Source: an uncultured Verrucomicrobia subdivision 3 bacterium
Lineage (GTDB): Bacteria; Verrucomicrobiota; Verrucomicrobiia; Limisphaerales; UBA11358
Assembly (NCBI GenBank): GCA_903865745.1
Contig: CAIPKV010000053.1
Location: 1 to 64,000 of the forward strand
DNA: 64,000 bases
Direction: 5' to 3'
Shown here: positions 1 to 9,197 of the stretch, piece after piece
Position numbering within the stretch: position 1 is the stretch's first letter
Layout: every line of letters begins with the position of its first letter
Made by a program: the position numbers and the translations under genes
The notes under the pieces: generated by a model
The model's database searches: none
Told to the model about the DNA's origin: nothing
The model's input: the letters and a program-made list of their open reading frames with translations, nothing else

Positions 1-829
1 AAAAACGGGAAAGCGCCAGCGGGGACATCGCAGCGCAATGTCCCTACCAATGTTCCGTTCGTCCACCCCAAACTGCCATTGGGTCTTTGCAGACAGCCAC
101 CATGGCGCCACGGCCACCAATTGGGACATTGCTGGGGAGCGCGCCCGTCCCGGTAGCCGTTTCCGCCGTCGCACCAAATTGGTTTCTTGCACACCTCATC
201 CCGCGTCTTGGCATCTTAGCACCTTGGCGTTAAATTTCCGGCTTCAACTGTCTCTTTTTGCTCATCTGCCCTCTGGAAAGGGTCAAAAGTCGTGCTTTTT
301 GACGTTTTTGCCCGCTCCGATGCCATTTAAGCCTCGTGTCATGCCCCAAACGAAGCGACGAATGCGACAACCGAAGAGACGTTTGTCGCATCCGAAGGGC
401 CGAATGTCACACTCGAAGGGCCGTTTGCGACAACCGAAGAGACAAATGCCTCACTCGAGAGGCCGAATGCCTCACTCGAGAGGCCGAATGCGACACTCGA
501 AGAGACGAATGCGACACTCGAAGGGCCGTTTGCCTCACTCGAAGGGCCGAATGCCACACTTGAGAGGCCGTTTGCGACAATCGAAGCGACGTTTGTCTCA
601 ACCGTCGCGACTAAAATAGCCCCAATCGGGCCGATTCGGCTTCCCTCGTTCAGGCCTTGGCGCGCTTGGCGGCTGGGCGGTTTATTGACCGAGTCGGGGA
701 ATTCAGAGGTTTTCCTCCAATTTACCCCCGATTTAAAAGTGTCCCAAAAATGAACAAAGTAGTCCCAAGGCGGCATAGTTTACCATCGCCGCTAAGCTAT
801 GATGACATCGTTAGTTTTACATAAAACCT
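1..829. other. Gene-free left end of window
   Basis: No convincing gene is seen before the PEP-CTERM protein at 830. Long frames are open on both strands across 38-776, but they stay open because a 21-bp repeat (a multiple of three) avoids stop codons, and none resembles a known protein. Outside the array at 351-623 the sequence is unremarkable. A gene upstream of base 1 may end just outside the window. Confidence 0.6.
351..623. repeat. 21-bp tandem array A, about 12 units
   Basis: Twelve consecutive 21-bp units begin at 351, 372, 393, 414, 435, 456, 477, 498, 519, 540, 561 and 582, with no indel. A decayed unit lies on each side (330-350 and 603-623). Units start CGAAG or CGAGA, carry GACG or GCCG at positions 7-10 (with one variant), and have either AAT or TTT at positions 11-13. 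The variants are reshuffled from unit to unit rather than drifting along the array. Some units contain a GAGGC/GCCTC inverted repeat. All units are contiguous, so there are no CRISPR spacers. Confidence 0.93.
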
Positions 830-1144
830 ATGAAGAATCTCAAAACCAATTTTGCCCTGGCCCTCGTGGCGGGCAGCTTGTTGACCGCTGTAACCTCCCA
901 CGCCTCGCTGGATTGTGGCAACAACAGCACGCCGGATTACTCCTGCTACACGGTGAATGACTGCCAGACGGGCGGCACGCCGAATACGAGCTGCAACCCC
1001 ACGCCGGATTGCAACCCGACGCCCAATCCGCACAATATCACCTCCGTTCCCGAGCCGTCGACCATCGTCGCCGGTGCCCTGCTGCTCCTGCCTTTCGGCA
1101 TCAGCACGGTGCGCATCCTCCGCAAGAGCAAACAGGAAGCGTAA
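830..1144 (+). CDS. Small Cys-rich PEP-CTERM protein
   Basis: A 104-residue exported protein. Residues 1-26 form a signal peptide (MKNLKTNF, then a hydrophobic stretch ending SHA). Residues 27-70 are rich in Cys, Pro, Thr and Asn, with six cysteines in recurring forms such as SCNPTPDCNPTPNP. The C terminus is a typical PEP-CTERM sorting signal: VPEPST, a hydrophobic helix, then the basic tail RILRKSKQEA. Proteins of this class are cleaved and anchored by an exosortase at the outer surface or in exopolysaccharide. No exosortase gene lies in the window. The mature part is only about 45 residues, so it may be a structural or metal-binding surface peptide. A strong terminator follows directly. 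Confidence 0.88.
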   Translation: MKNLKTNFALALVAGSLLTAVTSHASLDCGNNSTPDYSCYTVNDCQTGGTPNTSCNPTPDCNPTPNPHNITSVPEPSTIVAGALLLLPFGISTVRILRKSKQEA

Positions 1145-1164
1145 GCGAGTCTCTTTCAAACGAA

Positions 1165-1195
1165 CGGCCGCCTGATTTCAGGCGGCCGTTTTTTT
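1165..1195 (+). terminator. Rho-independent terminator of PEP-CTERM gene
   Basis: A perfect 10-bp stem CGGCCGCCTG / CAGGCGGCCG with an ATTT loop is followed by seven T. It lies 20 bp past the stop codon of the PEP-CTERM gene. Confidence 0.92.
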
Positions 1196-1220
1196 GTGTT
1201 CAATTGCTTCCGCTAGTTCA

Positions 1221-1260
1221 TCAAAAACAAAAAGTCCGGGAACGTGACGTTCCCGGACTT
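1221..1260 (-). terminator. Rho-independent terminator of fusA
   Basis: The stem AAGTCCGGGAACG / CGTTCCCGGACTT (1232-1260) is read on the minus strand into a T-rich tract (complement of 1221-1234). It closes the fusA transcript 20 bp after its stop codon. Confidence 0.9.
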
Positions 1261-1280
1261 GGTAAGTTTCAGTTTTAAGA

Positions 1281-3497
1281 CTAGGTGCGCGCGGCCGGCT
1301 TCTTGGCGGCGGCATCCAGAATCGTGGTCAATACGCTATTCGGCACCTGCGCGAAGGTCAACGGCTCCATGGAGTAGGAGGCGCGGCCTTTGGACAGCGA
1401 GCGGATGGCGGTGGCGTAACCGAACATTTCGGCCAGCGGCACCTGCGCGTTGAGGACGGTCTGACCGTTCTTCGCTTCGATGCTCACAATCGTGCCGCGA
1501 CGGCGGTTGATGTCGCCCAGGAGGTCGCCCTGATATTCGTCCGGCGTGGTACATTCCACCTTCATCAACGGTTCGAGCAGGATCGGACCGGCCTTCTTGA
1601 AGGCGTCTTTCAACGCGAAGATGCCGGCCATGCGGAACGCGAGTTCGTTCGAATCAACTTCATGGAAGCTGCCGTCCACGACCTCGACCTTGATATCAAT
1701 GACCTGGTAGCCGGCATAAACGCCGCCTTTGATGGCTTCTTCGATGCCGTCAATGACCTTGGGAATGAATTCCTTGGGGATCGCGCCGCCGACGATTTCG
1801 TCCACGACTTCGACGCCCTTGCCCTTTTCATTCGGATAAACCTTGATGCAGGCGTGGCCGTATTGACCTTTACCACCGGATTGGCGGATGAATTTGCCTT
1901 CGCCTTCCGCATCCTTCGTGATGGTCTCGCGATACGCAATCTGCGGCGCACCGGTGTTGGCCTCGACCTTGAACTCGCGTTTGAGGCGGTCCACGATGAT
2001 TTCCAAGTGCAACTCGCCCATGCCGGCGATGATGAGCTGGCCGGTCTCTTCGTTGGTGAAGCAGCGGAAGGTCGGATCTTCTTCGGCGAGGCGCTGCAAG
2101 CCCTCGGACAACTTGTCGCGGTCGGCCTTGGTCTTGGGCTCGACGGCCATGCTGATGACGGGCTCGGGGAAGGTCGGCGGTTCGAGCGTCACGTCGAATT
2201 CTTCATTGCACAGCGTGTCACCGGTGGTGATGTTGCGCAGACCGACGAGCGCGGCGATGTCGCCGGCGTAAACTTCGTTGATGTCCTTGCGCTCGCTGCC
2301 TTGAATCACCATGAGGCGGGAAACGCGTTCGCGTTTGCGCGTGCGGGGATTGTAGATGGTGTCACCTTTCTTGAGGTGGCCGGAGTAAACGCGGAAGAAC
2401 ACCAGCTTGCCCGCGTAGGGATCGGTCCAGAGTTTGAACGCGAGCGAGCAGAATTTCTCGTGATCGTTCGTCGGCACTTTGACCACGACGTCCGTGCCAA
2501 GCTCATGACCTTCCGCACCCGGAATGTCAATCGGGCTGGGCAGATAATCGATGACGGCGTCCACGAGGACTTGGACGGCTTTCTTCTTGAACGCGGAACC
2601 GCAGAGCACGGGCACGAGTTCAATCTTGCAGGTCAGGCGGCGGATGGCGGCCTTGAGCACGACGGGCGTGATGGGCTTCTCTTCCAAAACGAGTTCGGCA
2701 ATGGAGTCGTCCTTGTTGGAGACGGCATCAATCAATTCCGCGAGGGCGGCTTCAGCGCGCTCTTTGTCTTCCGGCGCGATTTCACGGATCTCGTAATTGA
2801 GACCTTCGTTCGCTTCGCCCGGACCCCAATAAATCGTCTTCTGGTTGACGACGTCAATGACGCCCTCGAAACCGCCGACGACGGGCTTGCCTTCGGACTC
2901 GACCGGGCCCTGGCCCAGCGGCAGGAAGACGGGGAACGCATACGCTTTAAGCTTGGTGCGCATGTCGTTGAGGGCGTTTTCAAAGTTCGCGCCCATGCGG
3001 TCCATCTTGTTGACGAATGCGATGCGGGGGACGTTGTACTTGGTTGCTTGGCGCCAGACGGTTTCGGACTGGGGCTGCACGCCGGCGACGCCGCAGAACA
3101 CGGCGACCGCGCCGTCGAGCACACGCATGGAGCGTTCGACTTCGGCGGTGAAATCCACGTGACCGGGCGTATCAATGATGTTGATGCGGTGCGGAATGTT
3201 GTTGAACGCCTTGTAAACCTTGTCTTCGCCGGCCTTGGCGCATTTCTGCGTCCAGAAGCAGGTAACGGCGGCGGACGTAATCGTGATACCACGTTCCTTC
3301 TCCTGCTCCATCCAGTCGGTCACGGTGTTGCCGTCATCGACGTCACCAATCTTGTGGATGAGTCCGGTATAAAACAGAATACGCTCGGTCGTGGTGGTTT
3401 TGCCCGCGTCGATGTGGGCGGCGATGCCGATGTTGCGGGTACGTTCGAGAGTGTATTCGCGATCGGGCGAATTGGGGGATTTAACTTCAGCGCTCAT
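1281..3497 (-). CDS. fusA: Translation elongation factor G
   Basis: Elongation factor G, 738 residues, slightly longer than the usual 690-710. It is the GTPase that drives tRNA-mRNA translocation on the ribosome. The G1 motif AHIDAGKTT is at about residues 27-35, followed by G2 ERGITIT, G3 DTPGHVDFT and G4 NKMD. The C-terminal domains are complete to AKKPAART. It lies downstream of rpsL-rpsG as in str operons, but a terminator precedes it and a good promoter overlaps that terminator, so it appears to be transcribed separately. No tuf gene follows; the next gene is an unrelated PEP-CTERM protein on the other strand. Confidence 0.98.
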   Translation of the reverse strand: MSAEVKSPNSPDREYTLERTRNIGIAAHIDAGKTTTTERILFYTGLIHKIGDVDDGNTVTDWMEQEKERGITITSAAVTCFWTQKCAKAGEDKVYKAFNNIPHRINIIDTPGHVDFTAEVERSMRVLDGAVAVFCGVAGVQPQSETVWRQATKYNVPRIAFVNKMDRMGANFENALNDMRTKLKAYAFPVFLPLGQGPVESEGKPVVGGFEGVIDVVNQKTIYWGPGEANEGLNYEIREIAPEDKERAEAALAELIDAVSNKDDSIAELVLEEKPITPVVLKAAIRRLTCKIELVPVLCGSAFKKKAVQVLVDAVIDYLPSPIDIPGAEGHELGTDVVVKVPTNDHEKFCSLAFKLWTDPYAGKLVFFRVYSGHLKKGDTIYNPRTRKRERVSRLMVIQGSERKDINEVYAGDIAALVGLRNITTGDTLCNEEFDVTLEPPTFPEPVISMAVEPKTKADRDKLSEGLQRLAEEDPTFRCFTNEETGQLIIAGMGELHLEIIVDRLKREFKVEANTGAPQIAYRETITKDAEGEGKFIRQSGGKGQYGHACIKVYPNEKGKGVEVVDEIVGGAIPKEFIPKVIDGIEEAIKGGVYAGYQVIDIKVEVVDGSFHEVDSNELAFRMAGIFALKDAFKKAGPILLEPLMKVECTTPDEYQGDLLGDINRRRGTIVSIEAKNGQTVLNAQVPLAEMFGYATAIRSLSKGRASYSMEPLTFAQVPNSVLTTILDAAAKKPAART

Positions 3498-3521
3498 ATT
3501 ACTATTGGTTTCAAAACTTTG

Positions 3522-3549
3522 ATTATATCACAAACTGGTCTGGGAACAA
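3522..3549 (-). promoter_or_regulatory. Promoter of fusA
   Basis: Read on the minus strand: -35 TTGTTC (3544-3549), a 16-bp spacer, and a perfect -10 TATAAT (3522-3527) preceded by TGA, which makes an extended -10. The predicted transcript starts about 18 nt before the fusA ATG. The -35 overlaps the first bases of the T tract of the rpsG terminator. Confidence 0.75.
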
Positions 3550-3579
3550 AAAACGCCCCGGCGATTTCCGTCGGGGCGT
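3548..3579 (-). terminator. Terminator between rpsG and fusA
   Basis: On the minus strand the stem CGCCCCGAC / GCCGGGGCG (with one mismatch and a short loop, 3554-3579) runs straight into six T. It splits the str cluster into rpsL-rpsG and fusA. Confidence 0.87.
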
Positions 3580-3593
3580 GTTGAAAACACTTA

Positions 3594-4067
3594 CTAGAAA
3601 CGGAAATGCGCGAAGGCTTTATTAGCCTGCGCCATCTTATGAACTTCGTCCCGCTTGCGGATGGCGTTCCCCTGGCCGGCGAAGGCTTCGAGGATTTCCG
3701 TGGCGAGCGCAGCCTTCATCGGCACGCCTTTCTTGGCGTCCGCGAAGTCAACGATCCAGCGGAGGGCGAGCGCATTCTGGCGTTCGGCCGGAATTTCCAG
3801 CGGCACCTGATACGTGGCCCCGCCGACGCGGCGGGCCTTGGTTTCGATGCGGGGCTTGGCGTTATCCACCGCGCGCTGCAAGATTTCGATCGGGCTGGTG
3901 TCCGGGTTCTTGGCGGAGATGGTGTCGAACGCGCCGTAAACGATGCGTTGCGCCGTGCCTTTTTTGCCGGAGAACATGACGGTGTTCACGAGGCGGCTGA
4001 CCAGCGTGTTGTTGTATTTGCCGTCCTTGGCCAGGGGCCGTTTGGTTGCTTGACGTCTGCGAGACAT
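3594..4067 (-). CDS. rpsG: 30S ribosomal protein S7
   Basis: S7, 157 residues, a normal length (bacterial S7 is 155-179). It is the primary assembly protein of the 30S head and contacts tRNA at the E site. The family core is plain: the start MSRRRQATKR, the segment TLVSRLVNTVMFSGKK, the block RVGGATYQVP and the C-terminal AFAHFRF. It lies 18 bp after rpsL on the same strand. In other bacteria S7 represses the str operon by binding the rpsL-rpsG gap; the gap here is too short for the E. coli-type site. Confidence 0.97.
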   Translation of the reverse strand: MSRRRQATKRPLAKDGKYNNTLVSRLVNTVMFSGKKGTAQRIVYGAFDTISAKNPDTSPIEILQRAVDNAKPRIETKARRVGGATYQVPLEIPAERQNALALRWIVDFADAKKGVPMKAALATEILEAFAGQGNAIRKRDEVHKMAQANKAFAHFRF

Positions 4068-4085
4068 AATAAATCAGGTAAAATG

Positions 4086-4481
4086 TTACTTGGCCGGCGC
4101 GGCTTTCGCGGCCTTCGGTTTCTTGACGCCGTATTTGGAACGGCTCACGCGGCGTTTTTCAACCCCGGCGGCGTCCAACGTTCCGCGCACGATGTGATAA
4201 CGCACACCGGGCAAATCTTTCACACGGCCACCGCGCACGAGCACGATGCTATGTTCCTGCAAATTGTGGCCCTCGTCCGGAATGTAGGCGATGATTTCGT
4301 AGCCATTGGTCAAACGAACCTTGGCTACTTTGCGCATCGCGGAGTTCGGCTTCTTCGGCGTGCGGGTCATCACTTGGATGCACACACCACGGCGGAAGGG
4401 GGAGTTTTCCAAGGCAGGTGACTTGGACTTATACTTTACTTTTGTGCGGCCCTTGCGGACCAGTTGATTAATTGTCGGCAT
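4086..4481 (-). CDS. rpsL: 30S ribosomal protein S12
   Basis: S12, 131 residues (family usually 123-137), a decoding-centre protein. It begins [11 protein letters not shown] and carries the two loops that touch the A site: TPKKPNSA (residues 41-48), which holds the lysine altered in streptomycin resistance, and [14 protein letters not shown]. Both loops are wild-type, so no resistance change is seen. The Lys/Ala-rich tail [12 protein letters not shown] is slightly extended. It is the first gene of the rpsL-rpsG transcript and has its own promoter at 4539-4566. Confidence 0.98.
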   Translation of the reverse strand: MPTINQLVRKGRTKVKYKSKSPALENSPFRRGVCIQVMTRTPKKPNSAMRKVAKVRLTNGYEIIAYIPDEGHNLQEHSIVLVRGGRVKDLPGVRYHIVRGTLDAAGVEKRRVSRSKYGVKKPKAAKAAPAK

Positions 4482-4538
4482 TTGCGTTAAATTCGCGGTA
4501 AAAAAACCGTTCTTCTGTTTTGGAGAAACGGAGCGCGG

Positions 4539-4566
4539 AATATATCAAACGCGTCTACCATGGCAA
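4539..4566 (-). promoter_or_regulatory. Promoter of rpsL-rpsG
   Basis: Read on the minus strand: -35 TTGCCA (4561-4566), a 16-bp spacer, and -10 TATATT (4539-4544) preceded by TTTGA, giving an extended -10. The leader to the rpsL ATG is about 50 nt. It has the same architecture as the promoter before rplB. Confidence 0.7.
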
Positions 4567-4614
4567 CATTATTTTCCAGCTTTTTTGGTTTATCTGCCAC
4601 GCCAGCGGTTTCCG

Positions 4615-5775
4615 TTAGACTTTCTTCCGCCGCCAGCCGGCAATGAACATCCCGTTGCCTTCCAAATCCTGCGGCCAGAGGGTCAACGACGACGCGCCAG
4701 CGACGGTGCGTTCGTTCAGCTTTATGTCCGGAAAAATCAGCGGCTCGAAATCCGGATGGCTGGCGTTGAAGGCTTCCACTACTTCCGTTGACTCGGCGCG
4801 CGTCAAGGTGCAGACGGAGAAAATCAGTTTGCCACCAGGCTTCACACTCAGCGCGACATTCGCGAGCAAGTTCTTTTGAATGGCGGATAACTCACTGACA
4901 TCGTTCGTCGTTGTCGTCCAGCGCGCCTGTGGATTGCGCTGCCACGTGCCGATACCGCTGCACGGCGCATCCACAAGTACGCCGTCGAATTTTGTTTTCG
5001 TCGGCAACTTCTTACCGCCATCCCAGGCGGCGGAACGATAATTGAAAACTTTCGCCCGACCGGCCCGACGCTTGAGTTTAGCCAAACGCCATTCCGCGCG
5101 ATCACTCGCCCACAGCATGCCTTTATTTTGCATCAGGTCGGACAAATGCAACGTCTTGCCACCTTCGCCCGCACACGTGTCCCACCAAGTCTCGCCCGGC
5201 TGCGGATTGCATAACTGCCCCACCATCTGCGACGCGATGTCTTGGATCTCAAATTCGCCCGCGTGAAACTCGGGCGTCTTGAACAAATCTTCTTCGCCGC
5301 GATACAGCAAAGCTTCCGGCAATCGCGGACTGACCTCTGCGCCCAATAACTTTTCTGCCAGTTGGCCAACCGTCTCACGCTTGGCGCGCAGCCAGAGTTT
5401 GGGTTCGCGCTGCAAGGAACAAAGCCATTCGTCGCCAACCGCCATGACCTCTGCCGCCCAGGCGGGCACCGCTTTGGCGCGCAGCTCCGAAAATGGCATA
5501 CTTGATTCATCGCTTTGAAACCGCTGGTTCAGACGCAGCGCCAGCCGCATCTTGGCTTCGACGCCGCGCTCCTCGCGCAGCCAAACGTGCCAGCGATAAT
5601 AAATGAAAACGGTTTTGGCGACTTCCGTGGCGTCGTATGGCGCGAGGTCGCGCAGCGATTTAAGAACTTCGCGCAAGGCGGCATCCGCCGGCTTGTCCTT
5701 GCCGGTCTGGCGGATGACCTCCGCCGCAATCTCATGAACGGGTTGAATCACAGGTCGCAGCATACGCGATGTCAT
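4615..5775 (-). CDS. RNA m5C methyltransferase, RsmB/NOP2-Sun family
   Basis: A 386-residue SAM-dependent RNA cytosine-5 methyltransferase of the NOL1/NOP2/Sun group. The SAM-binding motif WWDTCAGEGGKTLHL is near residue 200. The catalytic motif DAPCSGIGTW is near residue 270, with the PCS cysteine. The second cysteine of the family sits in FSVCTLT near residue 322. The N-terminal 150 residues form a helical region without a clear NusB domain, so RsmB and RsmF-type substrates cannot be told apart; the likely target is rRNA or tRNA. A second ATG lies four codons in. The gene sits alone, divergent from the response regulator. Confidence 0.85.
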   Translation of the reverse strand: MTSRMLRPVIQPVHEIAAEVIRQTGKDKPADAALREVLKSLRDLAPYDATEVAKTVFIYYRWHVWLREERGVEAKMRLALRLNQRFQSDESSMPFSELRAKAVPAWAAEVMAVGDEWLCSLQREPKLWLRAKRETVGQLAEKLLGAEVSPRLPEALLYRGEEDLFKTPEFHAGEFEIQDIASQMVGQLCNPQPGETWWDTCAGEGGKTLHLSDLMQNKGMLWASDRAEWRLAKLKRRAGRAKVFNYRSAAWDGGKKLPTKTKFDGVLVDAPCSGIGTWQRNPQARWTTTTNDVSELSAIQKNLLANVALSVKPGGKLIFSVCTLTRAESTEVVEAFNASHPDFEPLIFPDIKLNERTVAGASSLTLWPQDLEGNGMFIAGWRRKKV

Positions 5776-5929
5776 ATCCAGAATACAACGCGGACATTAT
5801 GGAGAGCGGCTCCAACGACTTAAGTTGGCCTCCCTTAAGCAACTCGTCACTTGCTTGTGTCTTCATTTCGTAACTTGGATTTAACCCGGCCGTCTTTGTG
5901 TTTGGCGCAGAGTAAGTTATTTTGCGAGC

Positions 5930-6310
5930 ATGGTGCCGCGCATATTGATTGTGGATGACGAAGGTGATTTCATCGAGCTGGTGAAGTTCCGCCTCGCCAA
6001 CTTGGGCTGCGAATTTCTGGTAGCGGCCGACGGCGTCCATGCCCTGAGCCAGGCGCGCGAGTTCAAGCCCGACTTGATCCTGCTTGATATCCTGCTGCCG
6101 GATCTCGACGGCCTGTCCGTTTGCGAAATCTTGAAGCGCCAGCCGGTCACCAAGAAAATCCCGATTATCTTCATGAGCGCACTGTCCAGCGACGTCACCA
6201 AACGCTCGGCCGCCATGAACGCCGAAGACTTCTTCACCAAGCCGCTCGACCTGAACCGGCTCGAAAAACGCATCACCGAGCTGCTCCACGCCCCGACGGT
6301 CGCCAACTGA
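5930..6310 (+). CDS. Single-domain response regulator (CheY-like)
   Basis: A stand-alone receiver domain of 126 residues with no output domain. The acidic pair is D9-D10 (ILIVDDEGDF), the phospho-acceptor is D53 (LLDILLPDLDG), the switch Ser is near residue 84 (FMSALSS) and the conserved Lys-Pro is in FFTKPLD. It probably relays phosphate from a histidine kinase encoded elsewhere or acts through protein contact. No kinase is adjacent. It is followed by a hairpin and then acnA on the same strand; a functional link to aconitase is not shown. Confidence 0.9.
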   Translation: MVPRILIVDDEGDFIELVKFRLANLGCEFLVAADGVHALSQAREFKPDLILLDILLPDLDGLSVCEILKRQPVTKKIPIIFMSALSSDVTKRSAAMNAEDFFTKPLDLNRLEKRITELLHAPTVAN

Positions 6311-6328
6311 TTCCCTGCAGATTGCTCC

Positions 6329-6352
6329 GCGCTTCGCTTGACAGCGAAGCGC
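6329..6352 (+). terminator. Hairpin between response regulator and acnA
   Basis: A perfect 10-bp stem GCGCTTCGCT / AGCGAAGCGC with a TGAC loop. The T-rich tract starts only about 11 bases later, so it is a weak terminator or an RNA structure in the acnA leader. Confidence 0.45.
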
Positions 6353-6391
6353 TCAATGTTCATTTTTATCCGGTTGTTTTTAAGGAATTAA

Positions 6392-9100
6392 ATGAGCACC
6401 TCACATAATCTTTTCGGAACCTGGCAATCTTTTGAACTCGGCAACGGGCAGGCGGGTAAATTTTACTCGCTGCCCGCATTGGAAAAAGCCGGCGTCGGCC
6501 CCATCTCCAAACTGCCAGTCTCCATTCGCATCGTCTTGGAATCCGTCCTGCGTAATTGCGACGGCAAAAAAGTTCATGAAGCCAATGTCAAGGAACTGGC
6601 CAATTGGAAAGCCACGGAAACGCGCACAGCGGAAATTCCGTTCGTCGTCGCGCGGATCGTGTTGCAGGATTTTACCGGGGTACCGCTGCTTGTCGACCTA
6701 GCCGCGATGCGCAGTGCCGTGAATAAGCTCGGCAAGAACCCCAAGATCATCGAGCCGCTCGTGCCCGTGGATTTGGTGGTGGACCACTCGGTGCAGGTGG
6801 ATTTCGCCGGCGGTGCGGATTCGATGGCGAAGAATCTGGATTTGGAATTCACCCGCAACCGCGAGCGCTACCAATTTCTAAAATGGGGCATGCAAGCGTT
6901 TGACACCTTCAAGGTCGTGCCACCGGGCATCGGTATTGTTCATCAGGTGAACTTGGAATATCTCGCCAAGGGCGTTTTGAATGCCGGAGAAGTTTATTAT
7001 CCCGATACGCTCGTCGGCACGGACTCGCATACCACGATGATTAACGGCCTCGGCATTGTTGGCTGGGGCGTCGGCGGCATCGAAGCGGAAGCGGGCATGC
7101 TCGGCCAGCCGGTTTATTTCCTCACGCCGGATGTTGTCGGCGTTCACCTAACCGGTGCCATCCGGGAAGGCGTCACCGCCACGGATGTGGCACTCACCGT
7201 CACGCAAATTCTTCGCAAGGCCAAGGTCGTCGGCAAATTCGTGGAATTCTTCGGCCCCGGCGCGGCGGCGTTACCGCTCGTGGATCGCGCGACCATTGCC
7301 AACATGGCTCCCGAATACGGTGCCACAATGGGTTTCTTCCCGATTGACGCTGAATGTACCAATTATCTCCGCGCCACCGGTCGGAGTGAGGAAGCCGTCA
7401 AGACCTACGAAAATTATTACAAGGCGCAAGGCTTGTGGGGTATTCCGAACAAAGGTGACGTTGTCTATTCGCAGGAAATTGAACTCGACCTCGGCTCGGT
7501 ATTGCCCAGTGTCGCCGGCCCAAAACGGCCGCAGGATCGTATTGAGTTGCCGAAGCTGAAAAACGAATTCACCACCGCCTTCTCCAAACCGGTCACCGAA
7601 AATGGGTTTGGCATGAAGGCCGAAGAACTCGGCAAGACGAAGGCGGACGTGGTTCTGACCGGGGGCAAATCCACCATTGGCCATGGCTCGGTTTTGATTG
7701 CGGCCATCACGAGTTGCACGAACACCAGCAATCCTAGCGTCATGCTCGCCGCGGGTTTGCTCGCGAAGAAAGCGGTGGAAAAGGGTCTGACCGTGAATAC
7801 CTCAGTTAAGGCATCGCTCGCACCGGGATCACGCGTGGTCACCGATTATTTGGATAAGACCGGCCTCCAGCCCTATCTCGATAAACTCGGTTTCAACCTC
7901 GTCGGATATGGTTGCACCACTTGCATCGGTAATTCCGGTCCGCTCGCGGCACCAATTGAGGAAGCTATTGTAAAAAATAATCTCGTTGCCGCCGCAGTTC
8001 TTTCGGGCAACCGCAACTTCGAAGCGCGCGTGCACCAGAACATCAAGGCGAACTTCCTCATGTCGCCGCCGCTCGTCGTCGCCTTCGCGCTCGCAGGCCG
8101 CGTGGACATTGACCTCGCCAATGACGCGCTCGGTACCGGCAAAGATGGCAAGCCGGTTCATCTGCGCGACATCTGGCCGAGCCTTAAAGAAGTGCGCGAC
8201 CTCATGCAGGCGGCATTGCAACCCGATGTATTCCGCCGACTATATAAGGATTTTGCCGCTCAGAATCCGAAGTGGAACGACATCTCTTCAAGCACCGGCA
8301 ATGTTTATGAGTGGGATCGCAAGTCAACCTACATACAGGAGCCGCCGTTTTTTGAGAATTTCTCCCTCACCCCGGGCAGCATTAAGCCTATCAACGGCGC
8401 CTGCGCGCTCGGTATTTTTGGCGACAGCGTGACGACCGATCACATCTCGCCCGCCGGCTCGTTCAAGAAGACGACGCCAGCAGGAAAATACTTGAGCGAA
8501 AACGGCGTTACCCCGGAAGACTTTAATAGTTACGGCTCACGCCGCGGCAACGATCGCGTGATGACTCGCGGCACGTTCGCCAATGTCCGCATCAAGAACC
8601 TCATGGTATCTGGCGTGGAAGGTGGCGTGACGAAATTGCAGCCGTCCGGGGAACAAGTCAGCATTTACGACGCCTCGATGAAATATCAGGCGGACAAAGT
8701 CCCACTCATAATCATTGCCGGCCAAGAATACGGCACCGGTTCGTCGCGCGACTGGGCGGCTAAAGGTACGAATCTCCTCGGCGTCAAGGCCGTAGTGGCG
8801 CAGAGCTTCGAACGTATTCATCGTAGTAATCTCGTTGGTATGGGCGTGCTCCCACTGCAATTCAAGGAAGGCACCACCGCACAGAGTCTGAAGCTTGACG
8901 GCACTGAAATTTACGACATTGTCGGCCTGGACGCGAACATCAAGCCGCAGCAGGACCTAACGCTGAAGATTACTCGCAAAGACGGAACCGTGGAAAATGT
9001 AGCCGTCCGCTGCCGGATTGATACGCCGATCGAAATTGATTACTACCAGCACGGTGGCATTTTGCCCTATGTGTTGCGGCAGTTAGTCGCAAAAGCTTAA
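6392..9100 (+). CDS. acnA: Aconitate hydratase A
   Basis: A 902-residue aconitase of the AcnA/IRP1 type that interconverts citrate and isocitrate in the TCA cycle. The three 4Fe-4S cysteines are visible: one in [11 protein letters not shown] and two in [14 protein letters not shown]. The C-terminal swivel domain is complete, including [16 protein letters not shown]. Length matches the family (about 890-900). The ATG follows TTAAGGAATTAA, a reasonable ribosome site. It stands alone, with a terminator shared with the convergent rplQ downstream. Confidence 0.97.
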   Translation: MSTSHNLFGTWQSFELGNGQAGKFYSLPALEKAGVGPISKLPVSIRIVLESVLRNCDGKKVHEANVKELANWKATETRTAEIPFVVARIVLQDFTGVPLLVDLAAMRSAVNKLGKNPKIIEPLVPVDLVVDHSVQVDFAGGADSMAKNLDLEFTRNRERYQFLKWGMQAFDTFKVVPPGIGIVHQVNLEYLAKGVLNAGEVYYPDTLVGTDSHTTMINGLGIVGWGVGGIEAEAGMLGQPVYFLTPDVVGVHLTGAIREGVTATDVALTVTQILRKAKVVGKFVEFFGPGAAALPLVDRATIANMAPEYGATMGFFPIDAECTNYLRATGRSEEAVKTYENYYKAQGLWGIPNKGDVVYSQEIELDLGSVLPSVAGPKRPQDRIELPKLKNEFTTAFSKPVTENGFGMKAEELGKTKADVVLTGGKSTIGHGSVLIAAITSCTNTSNPSVMLAAGLLAKKAVEKGLTVNTSVKASLAPGSRVVTDYLDKTGLQPYLDKLGFNLVGYGCTTCIGNSGPLAAPIEEAIVKNNLVAAAVLSGNRNFEARVHQNIKANFLMSPPLVVAFALAGRVDIDLANDALGTGKDGKPVHLRDIWPSLKEVRDLMQAALQPDVFRRLYKDFAAQNPKWNDISSSTGNVYEWDRKSTYIQEPPFFENFSLTPGSIKPINGACALGIFGDSVTTDHISPAGSFKKTTPAGKYLSENGVTPEDFNSYGSRRGNDRVMTRGTFANVRIKNLMVSGVEGGVTKLQPSGEQVSIYDASMKYQADKVPLIIIAGQEYGTGSSRDWAAKGTNLLGVKAVVAQSFERIHRSNLVGMGVLPLQFKEGTTAQSLKLDGTEIYDIVGLDANIKPQQDLTLKITRKDGTVENVAVRCRIDTPIEIDYYQHGGILPYVLRQLVAKA

Positions 9101-9151
9101 GGGTTCCATACCGTCGATTTAATTCCAGCCGCGCGTTCGCGTCGATAAAAT

Positions 9152-9180
9152 AAAAAAAGCCCGCTCTTACGAGCGGGCTT
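9152..9180 (-). terminator. Terminator between rplQ and acnA
   Basis: The stem AAGCCCGCTC / GAGCGGGCTT with a TTAC loop. On the minus strand it runs into seven T, closing the long ribosomal operon after rplQ. On the plus strand the trailing sequence (TGTGTTTTC) is weaker but could serve acnA. Confidence 0.88.
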
Positions 9181-9197
9181 TGTGTTTTCAATCGAAA

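Noticed and set aside
351-602. CRISPR array
   Set aside because: Repeats are directly contiguous with no spacers and vary internally, and no cas gene is present. The same holds for the other three arrays.
38-619. Open frame across array A, with basic heptads (SKGRMPH-like)
   Set aside because: It stays open only because a 21-bp repeat avoids stops; frames on the other strand are equally open, there is no signal or ribosome site, and the first half has no coding character.
1662-3584. Long plus-strand frame opposite fusA (640 codons)
   Set aside because: It is a shadow of the G+C-rich fusA codons on the opposite strand; the protein has no family resemblance. The same applies to long antisense frames over rpsG, rpoA, secY, lpxA and the pectin genes.
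6338-6366. TTGACA as a -35 for acnA
   Set aside because: It lies within the hairpin at 6329-6352 and the matching -10 (CATTTT) is poor, so it is not listed as a promoter.
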